DNA of 64,000 nucleotides, taken from Porphyromonadaceae bacterium UBA7572 (lineage in GTDB: Bacteria > Bacteroidota > Bacteroidia > Bacteroidales > Muribaculaceae). The stretch covers positions 37,018 to 101,017 of the forward strand of contig DLLC01000070.1 in NCBI GenBank assembly GCA_002476625.1, written 5' to 3'. Shown piece by piece: positions 1 through 11,291 of this stretch (position 1 is the stretch's first letter; each line of letters opens with the position of its first letter). Made by a program: the position numbers and the translations under genes. Below the pieces are notes generated by a model. That model made no database searches, was not told where the DNA came from, and saw only the letters and a list, made by a program, of their open reading frames with translations.

Positions 1-2795
<2,795 letters not shown>

Positions 2796-2828
2796 CCTGC
2801 GAAAAATGGTATCGTAAACACAAAGTTG

Positions 2829-2866
2829 AGGCGGGTCCAGAGCAGCATCTGGGCTCGCCTTTATTC
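2829..2866 (+). terminator. Rho-independent terminator after the malQ-GH97 operon
   Basis: A 13-bp stem (2829-2841 with 2848-2860, two G-U pairs) with a 6-nt loop is followed by a T-rich run (TTTATTCTTT). It begins 34 nt after the GH97 stop and should end the glucan operon transcript. Confidence 0.75.
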
Positions 2867-2906
2867 TTTCCAGTAAAAAAGAGGAGGGGGTGGAAAAATA
2901 ATAAAA

Positions 2907-2935
2907 CCCTATAAGGCTGGGAACACCTTATAGGG
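2907..2935. terminator. 10-bp hairpin, T-rich on the minus-strand side
   Basis: CCCTATAAGG (2907-2916) and CCTTATAGGG (2926-2935) form a perfect stem with a 9-nt loop. On the minus strand it is followed by TTTTATTATTTTT, so it could end leftward transcripts; on the plus strand there is no T tract. No minus-strand gene is seen immediately upstream, so its purpose is unclear. Its stem shares TTATAGGGC with the terminator of the small RNA candidate 400 nt downstream. Confidence 0.45.
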
Positions 2936-3090
2936 CTTCATCAACTTTTATACATCTGTGTCAACTTAAAAAATTTGACTTGAATAGATGTGTGGATGAA
3001 TCCAATTCTCTATTTCGGTGCAAATATCGCACAAATTCTGCTAAATAGGAAATAAATTGTGTATTATTTTATATATGTTTTCATGCGTGT

Positions 3091-3110
3091 AGGCGCAAGT
3101 GCTTGCGCCT
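3091..3110. repeat. Short inverted repeat in a gene-free stretch
   Basis: AGGCGCAAG and CTTGCGCCT are separated by only TG, giving a near-perfect 20-bp palindrome. It lies in the 2936-3239 interval, where I see no open frame with coding character. With so short a loop it is more likely a protein-binding or cruciform site than an RNA hairpin; it has no T tract. Confidence 0.4.
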
Positions 3111-3239
3111 CAATGCTAATACGGCAAAGCTGTAGAAAATATTGCCACACCGAAGTGCGGCATAAAAGCAAGCTCGCGCAGTGATATACAAGCCTCGTTT
3201 TTCTTGATTATGATTTTTTTAATTTTTTTTCGAAATAGC

Positions 3240-3270
3240 TTGCGTAGCTCAGAGTTTGTTGTTATATTTG
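3240..3270 (+). promoter_or_regulatory. Bacteroidetes-type promoter of the small RNA candidate
   Basis: TTG at 3240-3242 and TATATTTG at 3263-3270 (TAnnTTTG -7 consensus) are 20 nt apart, matching the Bacteroidetes primary sigma factor promoter. Transcription would start near 3276. No coding frame follows before the terminator at 3342-3380. Confidence 0.6.
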
Positions 3271-3275
3271 CATAT

Positions 3276-3380
3276 GGATTGCTAACTAACTATTATATAA
3301 CCACAAATTAGTGACCTTAATCTTAATGTGATACACAAGGGTTATAGGGCTGGATGAGCAATCCAGCCCTATAATTTTTT
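3276..3380 (+). ncRNA. Candidate small RNA of about 105 nt
   Basis: A consensus promoter ends at 3270 and a very strong intrinsic terminator lies at 3342-3380, with no credible reading frame between them, so an independent small transcript is predicted. Its expected 5' end, GGATTGCT (3276-3283), is exactly complementary to AGCAATCC (3357-3364), which spans the terminator loop and the first bases of its 3' arm. The RNA could therefore circularise or form a pseudoknot. I do not recognise a family; a known Bacteroidales RNA motif is possible. Exact ends are inferred from the promoter and terminator. Confidence 0.5.
3342..3380 (+). terminator. Strong intrinsic terminator of the small RNA candidate
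   Basis: TTATAGGGCTGGA (3342-3354) pairs perfectly with TCCAGCCCTATAA (3362-3374) around a 7-nt loop, followed by six T residues. Confidence 0.8.
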
Positions 3381-3520
3381 AGCAATTCCAATCATCACCA
3401 TTCATTTCGGGTAATCAAAGAGAGCCATTCGCTGCCAAGCGAAACGGGGTCGCGCTATGCCCATGCATTTGTGCAAAGCAAGGAACGCCATAGAATAAAA
3501 TGTAGGGGACTCACATACAC

Positions 3521-3563
3521 AAAAAAAATGCTAACAAAGTGACATGCACAATGTTAGCATTTT
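3521..3563 (-). terminator. Terminator of tRNA-Leu
   Basis: On the minus strand, directly after the tRNA, AAAATGCTAACA and TGTTAGCATTTT form a 12-bp stem with a 15-nt loop, and a run of eight T residues (A run at 3521-3528 on the plus strand) follows. Confidence 0.75.
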
Positions 3564-3569
3564 AGTGGG

Positions 3570-3653
3570 TACTCGGAGCGGGACTTGAACCCGCACAGCC
3601 TAAAGGCCAAGGGATTTTAAGTCCCTCGTGTCTACCGATTCCACCATCCGAGC
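3570..3653 (-). tRNA. tRNA-Leu (anticodon UAA)
   Basis: The minus strand folds as a class II tRNA: a 7-bp acceptor stem (GCTCGGA with TCCGAGT, one G-U pair), a D arm with GGTAGACA, anticodon stem-loop GGGACTTAAAATCCC with anticodon TAA, a long variable arm, and T arm GCGGGTTCAAGTCCCGC. The 84-nt length includes the discriminator A. The bases after it read CCCA, so a correct CCA end is not encoded and must be added enzymatically. It has its own promoter and terminator. Confidence 0.97.
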
Positions 3654-3678
3654 AGCTATTGCGGTAGGCAATGCAGTG

Positions 3679-3710
3679 CAAAGTTAATGCTTTTTTTTTA
3701 TAATGACAAA
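3679..3710 (-). promoter_or_regulatory. Promoter of tRNA-Leu
   Basis: On the minus strand TTTG (3710-3707) and TAACTTTG (3686-3679) are 20 nt apart, the Bacteroidetes -33/-7 layout, and lie 26 nt before the tRNA 5' end. Confidence 0.7.
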
Positions 3711-3720
3711 TTCTTTCTCA

Positions 3721-3830
3721 CCACGAATTACTAATTCCTGCCACGAATATCATTATTTAACCACGGATTTCACGAATTTCTCGAACATATTCTCCTGACA
3801 TTTTTCGTGGGATTCGCGCAATTCGTGGTT
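3721..3830. repeat. Degenerate CCACGAATT-type intergenic repeats
   Basis: Several copies of CCACGAATT, CCACGGATTTCACGAATT and their reverse complements (TTCGTGGGATTCGCGCAATTCGTGG) occur within 110 bp. The direct and inverted copies can fold into an imperfect long hairpin. Such words are common intergenic repeats in Bacteroidetes genomes as I recall them. No coding frame overlaps convincingly. Confidence 0.6.
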
Positions 3831-3850
3831 TGAGTAATGCAATTTGTGAT

Positions 3851-4363
3851 TTAATAGGAGGTGATAATGTAGCCTCCGTTCACCGACTGGCGGCACTTAT
3901 AGGTGGTAAGCCCCACCTTTTGCGTGATAGCAGTGCCCGAAATCGGCCCGCCTGCGCCGTTAATCACGTTGTAGTGCGATCCACACTTGGGGCACACCGC
4001 CTCCAGCTTTGCATCCACCGTGAGTGTGCAGTCGGCGCGTCGCTCCACAGGGCAAGCCGCGTCGTAGGCGAGGGGCTCGTCCACGCCCCTGATTAGCAGC
4101 ACGCCGCCAAAGCCTGTGTAGGTGTTGGCGTTGTAGGGGAAATTGGCGGGCAGCCGCTTGTCACGGTTAAAGATGCGGTATTCGCCCACGCCGTTCACGC
4201 CATAGGTGTTCCACACCCCATAGGTGCCCAAGTCGAGGCGCACGGTGTAGGTGGGAATCACATTGTTGTCGATGCGGTTGCAGCCAGCCGCCACGCCCAG
4301 AAGCAGCAGAGCCATCAGCGCTGGCACATATAGTAATTGTCGTGGTCGTTTCATCAAAATCAT
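3851..4363 (-). CDS. Lipoprotein with a Rieske-like Cys pattern lacking the cluster histidine
   Basis: The start ATG at 4363 overlaps the argH stop (ATGA), giving 170 residues; a second ATG at 4354 is possible. A hydrophobic signal ends in GVAAGC, a plausible though not canonical lipobox. The C-terminal half has CPVE, ADC and CPKCGSHYNVINGAGGPISG. The last resembles the second Rieske motif (CxxHGSxY...GP), but with Cys-Lys-Cys-Gly and no His, and the first motif also lacks its His. It may keep an ISP fold without a classical 2Fe-2S site, or bind metal through four cysteines. The function is unknown. Coupling to arginine biosynthesis looks positional rather than functional. Confidence 0.8.
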   Translation of the reverse strand: MILMKRPRQLLYVPALMALLLLGVAAGCNRIDNNVIPTYTVRLDLGTYGVWNTYGVNGVGEYRIFNRDKRLPANFPYNANTYTGFGGVLLIRGVDEPLAYDAACPVERRADCTLTVDAKLEAVCPKCGSHYNVINGAGGPISGTAITQKVGLTTYKCRQSVNGGYIITSY

Positions 4364-5700
4364 CGTCCTAAAAGGTGGTTGAAAGCCTCGTGATAGGTGT
4401 GGAAGTCGAAAGCGTCGAGCGTCTTTTGGTAGAGCGCGGCAATGCGGTCGTTGCACAGGTTTCCAATCGACCCCTCATGGGTGTGGTGCACCTTCTTCAC
4501 TGGGGTGAACTTGCCGGCCTCAATGTCGAGGCCCACCTTCTTGTAGGCATCGCGGAAAGGCATTCCGGCAGCGGCAAGGCGGTTCACCTCCTCCACGCTG
4601 AACATAAGGTCGTAGCGCGGATCGTCGAGGATATGCTCATTCACCTTCACTTGCCCCACCATGGCGTTCACCATGCTGATGATGGCCTTTATCTCGTCGA
4701 AGGCCGGAAGGAAATCCTCCTTGGTGAGCTGCAAGTCGCGGAAGTAGCCCACAGGCAGATTGCTGGTGACCATCGTAATCTGGAACGGCAGAGCCTGCAG
4801 GCGGTTGCAGCGTGCGCGCGTAAGCTCGAACACATCGGGATTTTTCTTGTGGGGCATAATCGACGAGCCAGTGGTGTACTCATCAGGGAGCTTGATAAAG
4901 GCGAAGTTCTGCGAGTTGAACATACATGCGTCGAACGCCAGCTTTGAGATGGTGGCGGCAATGTTGGCGATGGCGGCCGCCACTATGCGCTCGGTCTTGC
5001 CACGCCCCATCTGGGCATACACCACATTGTAGTCCACCGACGCAAAGCCGAGCAGCCGGGTGGTGAGCTCGCGGTCGAGCGGAAACGACGAGCCATATCC
5101 GGCGGCGGAGCCAAGCGGATTACGGTTGTTCACATCGTAGGCGGCGCGCAGCACCACAAGGTCGTCGGCAAGCGACTCGGCATAGGCGCCAAACCACAGG
5201 CCAAACGACGAGGGCATAGCCACCTGCAAATGAGTGTAGCCCGGCATCAGCACGTCCTTGTAGCGCTCACTCTGGTTCTGGAGCGTGTGGAAAAGCACGG
5301 TCAGATGGCGCACCACATCCTCTATCTCGCTGCGGATGAAGAGGCGCAGGTCCACCAGCACCTGGTCGTTGCGCGAGCGCCCGGAGTGAATCTTCTTCCC
5401 CACGTCGCCAAGGCGCCGTGTGAGCATCAGCTCCACTTGCGAGTGCACATCCTCCACACCATCCTCTATCACAAATTTCCCGGCCTCTATCTCTGCGTAA
5501 ATCTCACGCAGCGAGGCGGTGAGCGTAGATAGCTCGTCAGCGGTGAGTAGGCCTATGGTTTGCAGCATAGTGATGTGGGCCAGAGAGCCAAGCACATCGT
5601 AGCGGGCCAGATACATGTCCATTTCGCGGTCGCGTCCCACGGTGTAGGCTTCCACATCGTGGTCCACCTGCACATTCTTTTCCCAAAGTTTTGATGCCAT
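4360..5700 (-). CDS. argH: Argininosuccinate lyase
   Basis: The protein has 446 residues, near the usual length. It cleaves argininosuccinate to arginine and fumarate, the last step of arginine biosynthesis in the cytoplasm. It carries the fumarase/aspartase superfamily signature GSSIMPHKKNPD with the flexible catalytic loop, DVHSQVE, and SGRSRNDQ. The stop overlaps the downstream lipoprotein start. A good promoter lies at 5773-5803. No other arg genes are in the window. Confidence 0.97.
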   Translation of the reverse strand: MASKLWEKNVQVDHDVEAYTVGRDREMDMYLARYDVLGSLAHITMLQTIGLLTADELSTLTASLREIYAEIEAGKFVIEDGVEDVHSQVELMLTRRLGDVGKKIHSGRSRNDQVLVDLRLFIRSEIEDVVRHLTVLFHTLQNQSERYKDVLMPGYTHLQVAMPSSFGLWFGAYAESLADDLVVLRAAYDVNNRNPLGSAAGYGSSFPLDRELTTRLLGFASVDYNVVYAQMGRGKTERIVAAAIANIAATISKLAFDACMFNSQNFAFIKLPDEYTTGSSIMPHKKNPDVFELTRARCNRLQALPFQITMVTSNLPVGYFRDLQLTKEDFLPAFDEIKAIISMVNAMVGQVKVNEHILDDPRYDLMFSVEEVNRLAAAGMPFRDAYKKVGLDIEAGKFTPVKKVHHTHEGSIGNLCNDRIAALYQKTLDAFDFHTYHEAFNHLLGR

Positions 5701-5772
5701 ATCTTATCTTCTATAAAAAACCTATATAATAATGATGCGCCCCGCACGAGCGCACAGGCGCATTGAGCGACA

Positions 5773-5803
5773 CAAAATTACTAACAATCGTAATGCCTGC
5801 AAA
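5773..5803 (-). promoter_or_regulatory. Promoter of argH-lipoprotein operon
   Basis: On the minus strand TTTG (5803-5800), 19 nt, then TAATTTTG (5780-5773), about 66 nt before the argH start after allowing for the start site. It is divergent from a TACTTTTG -7 box at 5835-5842 on the plus strand that may serve the glycosyltransferase gene. Confidence 0.7.
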
Positions 5804-5937
5804 CACAACGCCGCCATTTTTCACAGATTTTTGCTACTTTTGTGGAGCATAAGAGCCAATTATTTGCTCCCAAAGTGCACCGACAACGACGAAACAAGAA
5901 CAACAATGCATAGGTGCTGGATAATAAACGAATAAAA

Positions 5938-6699
5938 ATGATGAACAATAATATTATGGAGCCTTTGTTTTCTGTGATAACGGTCACTTGGAATGCCGCA
6001 GGCGTGATTGCGCCCACACTGAAGAGCGTGAAGGAGCAGACCTTCACCAATTTTGAGTATTTGGTGGTGGACGGCGCCTCCGCCGACAGCACACTGTCCA
6101 TGGTGGAAGCAGCAGCCATACCCGGCACACGAGTGGTAAGCGAAGCAGATGGCGGACTGTACGACGCCATGAACAAGGCCATTCGCCTCGCCAAGGGCAA
6201 ATACCTGATATGGATGAACGCCGGCGACGCCTTTGCCGCCCCCGACTCACTCGCTCGCATGGCAGCCGTGGCCGCCGACAGCCCAGGCGTGATCTACGGC
6301 CAGACACAGGTGGTGGACGCGTCGCGAAAGGTGGTGGGCATGCGTCATCTCACTGCCCCTGCCACGCTCACCGCCAGCAGTTTCAAACAAGGTATGCTGG
6401 TGTGCCACCAGGCCTTTGCCGCACGTCGCGACATTGCCCCACCCTACAACCTCGCCTACCGCTTCAGCGCTGACTTCGACTGGTGTATACGCGTGCTCCA
6501 GAAGTCGGAGCGCAATGCCTATGTGGCTGGTGCGCCCATCGTGAGTTTCCTCACCGACGGCCTCACCGACAAGCACCACAAGGCCTCACTCAAGGAGCGA
6601 TACCGCATCATGTGCCACTACTACGGCACCGCCTCCACCACCATGCGCCACATAGGCTTCGCCATGCGCGCCCTCATGCGCAAGCTGAAAAAGGCGTAA
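5938..6699 (+). CDS. Family 2 glycosyltransferase, WcaE-like
   Basis: The start was set at the first ATG of the tandem ATGATG (5938), giving 254 residues; ATG 5941 and 5956 are alternatives. The GT-A fold motifs are FSVITVTWNAAG, YLVVDGASADSTL and ISEADGGLYDAMNKAI-like text, followed by WMNAGD in the place of the metal-binding DxD. This is typical of the WcaE-like subgroup involved in exopolysaccharide or LPS sugar transfer. It is a single-gene unit between argH (divergent) and miaB, away from the main polysaccharide locus. The sugar donor is unknown. Confidence 0.85.
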   Translation: MMNNNIMEPLFSVITVTWNAAGVIAPTLKSVKEQTFTNFEYLVVDGASADSTLSMVEAAAIPGTRVVSEADGGLYDAMNKAIRLAKGKYLIWMNAGDAFAAPDSLARMAAVAADSPGVIYGQTQVVDASRKVVGMRHLTAPATLTASSFKQGMLVCHQAFAARRDIAPPYNLAYRFSADFDWCIRVLQKSERNAYVAGAPIVSFLTDGLTDKHHKASLKERYRIMCHYYGTASTTMRHIGFAMRALMRKLKKA

Positions 6700-6718
6700 G
6701 CGCCATGGGGCGGATATT

Positions 6719-6750
6719 TTTGGTGGTTAGCGGAAATAGATGTAATTTTG
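6719..6750 (+). promoter_or_regulatory. Promoter of miaB
   Basis: TTTG (6719-6722), 20 nt, TAATTTTG (6743-6750). This box sits between the glycosyltransferase stop and the miaB ATG at 6844, leaving a leader of about 90 nt. Confidence 0.65.
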
Positions 6751-6843
6751 CACATTAAACAAAAAAGGGAGGCGGCCACGTCTCCTGCATTTCATATATT
6801 TAATTATCACATTTTTTACACTTACGCAGAGAAGAAATACGAT

Positions 6844-8208
6844 ATGGACTTAAAGTTGAGCTACGATAATCAAGGAGAGTTTTCTAAAAAGCTGTTTATC
6901 GAAACCTACGGGTGCCAGATGAATGTGGCCGACAGTGAAGTGGTGGCATCTGTCATGAAAATGGCGGGATACGACACCACCGAATCACTTGACGCCGCCG
7001 ACGCCATCATCATCAACACCTGCTCAATCCGCGACAACGCAGAGCAGAAAATATTCTCCCGCCTCAACCAGCTCAACGCCTTGCGCCGAGGCCGCAAGCG
7101 CAGGCTCATCGTGGGCATTATCGGCTGTATGGCTGAGCGTCTGAAGGAGGTGCTCATCAACGACTACAACGTGGACATCGTGGCTGGCCCCGACTCCTAT
7201 TTAGAGCTGCCCAGCCTCACCGCCAGCGCCGAAGCCGGACAGAAGGCCATCGAAACCACACTCTCCACTACCGAAACATATCGCGACATCATACCGCAGC
7301 GCATCAGCGGCAACAAGGTGAGCGGCTACATCAGCATTATGCGCGGGTGCAACAACTTCTGCACCTACTGCATCGTGCCCTACACCCGTGGCCGTGAGCG
7401 CAGCCGTGAGCCTGAGAGTATCCTCAACGAGCTGCGCGACCTCCAGAACAAGGGTTTCAAGGAGGTGATTCTGCTCGGGCAGAACGTGAACAGCTACCTC
7501 TACAAGCCAGCCGATGGCAGCGCACCTGTGGACATGGCCGCCCTGCTCTCGCTTGTGGCAGAGGCCGCCCCTGAAATGCGTGTGCGCTTCACCACCAGCA
7601 ATCCCGAGGACCTCACCGACGAGATCATCGCCACCATGGCGTCGCACCCCAATATCTGCAACCACATTCACCTGCCTGTGCAGAGTGGCAGCAACAAGAT
7701 TTTGAAGCTGATGAACCGCAAATACACGCGCGAGTGGTATCTCGACCGCATAGCCAAAATCCGCGAGGCGATGCCCGACTGCGGCATTTCAAGCGACATG
7801 TTCACCGGGTTCCACGACGAGACCGAAGACGATTTCCAGCAGACACTCTCGCTGATGCGCGAAGTGGGCTTCGACTCCTCGTTTATGTTTAAATACAGCG
7901 AGCGGCCTGGCACTTTCGCCGCCAAGCACCTGCCCGACAATGTGAGCGAGGAAGTGAAAATCGACCGTCTCAACCGAATGATTGCGCTGCAAAACGAGCT
8001 TTCGCTGTGCAGCAACCGCAAAGATGTGGGCAAAACCTTTGAAGTGCTTGTGGAGGGCTATAGCAAACGCTCACACGCCGACATGTTCGGACGCACGCAG
8101 CAAAACAAGGTGATCGTGTTTCCTGCCGCCGACACCAAGGTGGGCGACCGCGTGATGTGCGTGGTGGAGAAAGCCACCAGCGCCACCCTGATTGGGCACT
8201 GCGTGTAA
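6844..8208 (+). CDS. miaB: tRNA-2-methylthio-N6-dimethylallyladenosine synthase
   Basis: The ATG at 6844 (MDLKLSYDNQ...) fits the family start better than the longer open frame, giving 454 residues. The N-terminal UPF0004 domain has cluster cysteines C24 (YGCQMN), C60 (NTCSI) and C95 (GCMAE). The radical SAM motif CNNFCTYC has C169, C173 and C176, and a C-terminal TRAM domain ends the protein. MiaB adds the methylthio group to i6A37 of tRNAs that read codons starting with U, which would include the tRNA-Leu(UAA) in this window. A promoter is visible at 6719-6750. Confidence 0.96.
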   Translation: MDLKLSYDNQGEFSKKLFIETYGCQMNVADSEVVASVMKMAGYDTTESLDAADAIIINTCSIRDNAEQKIFSRLNQLNALRRGRKRRLIVGIIGCMAERLKEVLINDYNVDIVAGPDSYLELPSLTASAEAGQKAIETTLSTTETYRDIIPQRISGNKVSGYISIMRGCNNFCTYCIVPYTRGRERSREPESILNELRDLQNKGFKEVILLGQNVNSYLYKPADGSAPVDMAALLSLVAEAAPEMRVRFTTSNPEDLTDEIIATMASHPNICNHIHLPVQSGSNKILKLMNRKYTREWYLDRIAKIREAMPDCGISSDMFTGFHDETEDDFQQTLSLMREVGFDSSFMFKYSERPGTFAAKHLPDNVSEEVKIDRLNRMIALQNELSLCSNRKDVGKTFEVLVEGYSKRSHADMFGRTQQNKVIVFPAADTKVGDRVMCVVEKATSATLIGHCV

Positions 8209-8355
8209 AAGCCACACAGAGCCACGCCACTTCTGCATGATAAAGAATTCATGCTAAGTCTGTGACCATCCTTTCCCCCCTTGACGTTAGCCAAAGCACT
8301 GCGGCACACAAGTGTGCATAACCTGAAGATATTTGATATTTTAGAAAAAAGGGAA

Positions 8356-9540
8356 ATGACTGAAAAGAAAGAACTACTTTGGAATAAGAACTACTGCAAG
8401 GTGATGATAGCCAACCTGTCGCTGTTTTTCGCCTTCTATCTGCTCACACCTCTGCTCCCTCTCTATCTAAGCGAGCATTTCCATGCCACAAAAGACGTGA
8501 TAGGACTGGTGCTGAGCGGCTACTCTGTCACAGCCATGGTGTTTCGCCCGTTCAGCGGCTTTATGGTCGACAACTTCCAGCGCAAGGCTGTGCTGATGAC
8601 CACTTTCTTCCTATTTTTTATCTTCTTCGCCGGCTACATTCTGGCAGGCTCTCTGCTGCTCTTCGCTATGGTGCGCACGCTGCACGGAGGCCCATTCGGC
8701 GCGCTCACAGTGGCCAACAGCACGGTGGCAATTGACGTGCTGCCTTCGTCGAGGCGTAACGAGGGCATCGGCTACTACGGCTTGAGCAACAACCTTGGAA
8801 TGGCGGTGGCGCCATCTGTGGGCATCTTCATCTACCAGCTCACCGGCAGCTTCGACGTGATATTCATTCTTGCGCTCGCCATTGCCGGACTGGGGCTTGC
8901 CGTGGACTCCACTCTCCAGCTCAAGCCCCGCCCCATCAACAAGAGCGGACGCAAAATGTCGCTCGACAGGTTCTTCCTTGTGAAAGGGTGGGCCTTAGCG
9001 GTGAATATGGTGTGCTTCGGCTTCTGCTTCGGTGTGCTGAGCAACTACCTCGCCATCTACGGCAAAGAGGTGATGCACATCACCGCCGGCACAGGCGTGT
9101 GGTTTATGGTGCTGGCTTTGGGACTGATATGCTCACGCCTGCAAGGGGCTAAAGCCTTGCGCGAGGGCAAGCTCACCCAAAATGCCGCTGAAGGTATGCT
9201 ACTCTCGCTCGTGGGCTACACGCTGTTTGTGACACTACCAAACGGCATTGGCTACTACGGATCAGCCATTCTCATCGGTCTGGGAAACGGTCACCTCTGG
9301 CCCGCCTACCAAAACATGACCATCAACCTCGGCACCCACGACCAGCGTGGAACAGCCAACTCCACCATCCTCATCTCTTGGGATATCGGCATGGGCATAG
9401 GCTGCCTTGCCGGGGGGGTGATTGCCGACATGATGGGCTACACTGCCGCCTTCTGGATTACAGTGGCAGTGAATGTGGTGGGTGTGGCAGGCTATTTCGG
9501 CTACGCCATGCACCACTTTATGCGCAATAGGCTCCGCTAA
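8356..9540 (+). CDS. Major facilitator superfamily transporter
   Basis: The ATG at 8356 follows a purine-rich AGAAAAAAGGG and gives 394 residues with about 12 hydrophobic helices. The loop after helix 2 reads SGFMVDNFQRKAVL, matching the MFS motif A region, and LHGGPFGALTVANS is typical of helix 5. The family moves small molecules across the inner membrane by proton coupling; drug or sugar efflux is likely, but the substrate cannot be told. It stands alone between miaB (same strand) and a convergent MATE gene. Confidence 0.88.
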   Translation: MTEKKELLWNKNYCKVMIANLSLFFAFYLLTPLLPLYLSEHFHATKDVIGLVLSGYSVTAMVFRPFSGFMVDNFQRKAVLMTTFFLFFIFFAGYILAGSLLLFAMVRTLHGGPFGALTVANSTVAIDVLPSSRRNEGIGYYGLSNNLGMAVAPSVGIFIYQLTGSFDVIFILALAIAGLGLAVDSTLQLKPRPINKSGRKMSLDRFFLVKGWALAVNMVCFGFCFGVLSNYLAIYGKEVMHITAGTGVWFMVLALGLICSRLQGAKALREGKLTQNAAEGMLLSLVGYTLFVTLPNGIGYYGSAILIGLGNGHLWPAYQNMTINLGTHDQRGTANSTILISWDIGMGIGCLAGGVIADMMGYTAAFWITVAVNVVGVAGYFGYAMHHFMRNRLR

Positions 9541-9576
9541 TCCGAAGCCCACTCACCTCCCTCTCCATGTGTGCCC

Positions 9577-10917
9577 CTAACATCTGCGAGCGCGCCACGG
9601 GAAAAGATACTGGCACGTCTGCATGGCTGAGCGTGTGGCAAGAAACGCTATGTAGGCAGTCCACAGGGCATGGTTACCCATCGCAGTGGGCAAAGCGGCA
9701 TAGGTGATAAAAAACACCGCAAGAGCCACCCCCACCGCTGTCATCATCTCGCGGGTGCGCGTAAGTCCAACGAACACTCCGTCCCACACATACGCCGCCA
9801 TTCCCGCCACAGGCACTGCCACGCACCACCACCGATAGCACAGCGCGGCATCCACCACCACGCGGTCGGAGGTGAGCAACGAGAATATCCTGCCGGGCCA
9901 CACTGCATAAAGTATGGAGCAAATGGCAGTGAACACGAATGCCCATCCAAACAAATGCCACACACAGCTGCGCTCGGCCGCCACATCACCACGTCCGCAG
10001 TATTTCCCCGCCACAGCCTCGCCAGCGAAAGCGATGCCGTCCATAAAATAGGAGAACAGTATCGACATTTGCAGCAGAAGGGTGTTCACAGCAAGAGTCA
10101 AATCGCCACTGCGCGCTCCCGCTGCGGTGAAAAACAAGGTTTGAAGCATGATGAGCGTGCTGCGAATAATGATGTGGGAGTTTACCCTGAAGAAACGTCT
10201 CGCACCACGAAACTGGAAAGCGCGCCGAAAGTCCACGTCGGCCACGTGCGACGCATATTTGTGCCTCAGCAGCCCCATGGCAAGCGCCAATCCTGCCCAC
10301 TCCGCCACCACAGTGCCCACTATAATCCCTTTGAAGCCCATACCTAAAGCATACACGGCAAGCACCGACACGAATATGTTGAGCACATTCTCGGCTATGG
10401 AAATCACCATCGGGCTGCGAGAGTCCTGCATGCCGAGCAGCCAGCCCTTAATGCCCATCATCATCAGTGTGGGAGGCGCGCCCCACACTCCTATATAGAA
10501 ATAAGTCAGCGCCAAATCTCTAACTTCGTCGCTGGGACCGATAATGAGTAGCGTGACCCATTGCAGTGGCCACTGAAGCAGTATAATCATGATGGAGATG
10601 AGCAGGCCAAGGGCAGTGGCGTGCTGAAGCACAGCCACTGTGCCAGCCTTGTCGGCTCTGCCAAACGCCTGTGCAGTAAGCCCCGACGCTCCCATGCGCA
10701 AGAATCCGAAGTTCCAGTAAATGAGGTTGAACATCATGGCACCAACAGCCACGGCACTGATATAGGTGGCTCCGCTGCCCGAACTGAGATGCCCTGCTAT
10801 GGCGGTGTCGAGTAGTCCGAGCAAAGGCACCGTCACATTCGTGACAATGGCAGGCAAGGCTATGCGGAAGATTTCACGATTCATATTCTTCATTTTCATT
10901 CTTTCTCCAAAATCCAT
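9577..10917 (-). CDS. MATE family efflux transporter, DinF-like
   Basis: The protein has up to 446 residues and 12 predicted membrane helices. ALPAIVTNVTVPLLGLLDTAIAGHL is the typical helix 1 of MATE proteins, and the QAFGRAD loop is also typical. Starts at 10917, or at the internal ATGs of MKMKNMNREIF, are possible. MATE proteins export cationic drugs or metabolites using Na+ or H+. Two candidate minus-strand -7 boxes (TAATTTTG at 10959-10952 and 10942-10935) lie just upstream without a clear -33 element. Confidence 0.9.
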   Translation of the reverse strand: MDFGERMKMKNMNREIFRIALPAIVTNVTVPLLGLLDTAIAGHLSSGSGATYISAVAVGAMMFNLIYWNFGFLRMGASGLTAQAFGRADKAGTVAVLQHATALGLLISIMIILLQWPLQWVTLLIIGPSDEVRDLALTYFYIGVWGAPPTLMMMGIKGWLLGMQDSRSPMVISIAENVLNIFVSVLAVYALGMGFKGIIVGTVVAEWAGLALAMGLLRHKYASHVADVDFRRAFQFRGARRFFRVNSHIIIRSTLIMLQTLFFTAAGARSGDLTLAVNTLLLQMSILFSYFMDGIAFAGEAVAGKYCGRGDVAAERSCVWHLFGWAFVFTAICSILYAVWPGRIFSLLTSDRVVVDAALCYRWWCVAVPVAGMAAYVWDGVFVGLTRTREMMTAVGVALAVFFITYAALPTAMGNHALWTAYIAFLATRSAMQTCQYLFPWRARRC

Positions 10918-11245
10918 CCAAATTTGGGCAAATCCAAAATTAGCGGTGATGCAAAATTAGTGCTTTTTTTCGCTACACTGTCCATAATTCTTTCGCTCCA
11001 TATGAAAACACCAACGGATATGCCCGCTGGATATTTATCCATTTTTGTCCATTTTATGAATATCTACTTATGAAAGCAGTAACAGTATAATAATTCGCTA
11101 AACCACAAGCTATTTTACAAGATTCACACCTTAATATGCCTACGATATGGCACAATTTTGCCACCAATCACTTCATACCGAAACAGTGCACAACAATTCT
11201 TAACAAATGCGAAAATCTATAAAGCCTACTAAAAAAATCAATTAA

Positions 11246-11291
11246 TATCCAAAAATGGATTTTTTTGGATAGAACAAGCATTGTAATTTTG
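11246..11291 (+). promoter_or_regulatory. Palindrome and -7 box upstream of the 999-residue secreted protein
   Basis: TAATTTTG at 11284-11291 matches the -7 consensus. Just upstream TATCCAAAAA (11246-11255) and TTTTTGGATA (11262-11271) form a 10-bp inverted repeat that overlaps the expected -33 position. It could be an operator. No TTTG at proper spacing is seen (the nearest is 16 nt away). If used, the leader is about 300 nt long. Confidence 0.4.

Noticed and set aside
3400..3520. A gene between the small RNA and tRNA-Leu
   Set aside because: Frames are short and lack coding character; nothing supports a feature here.
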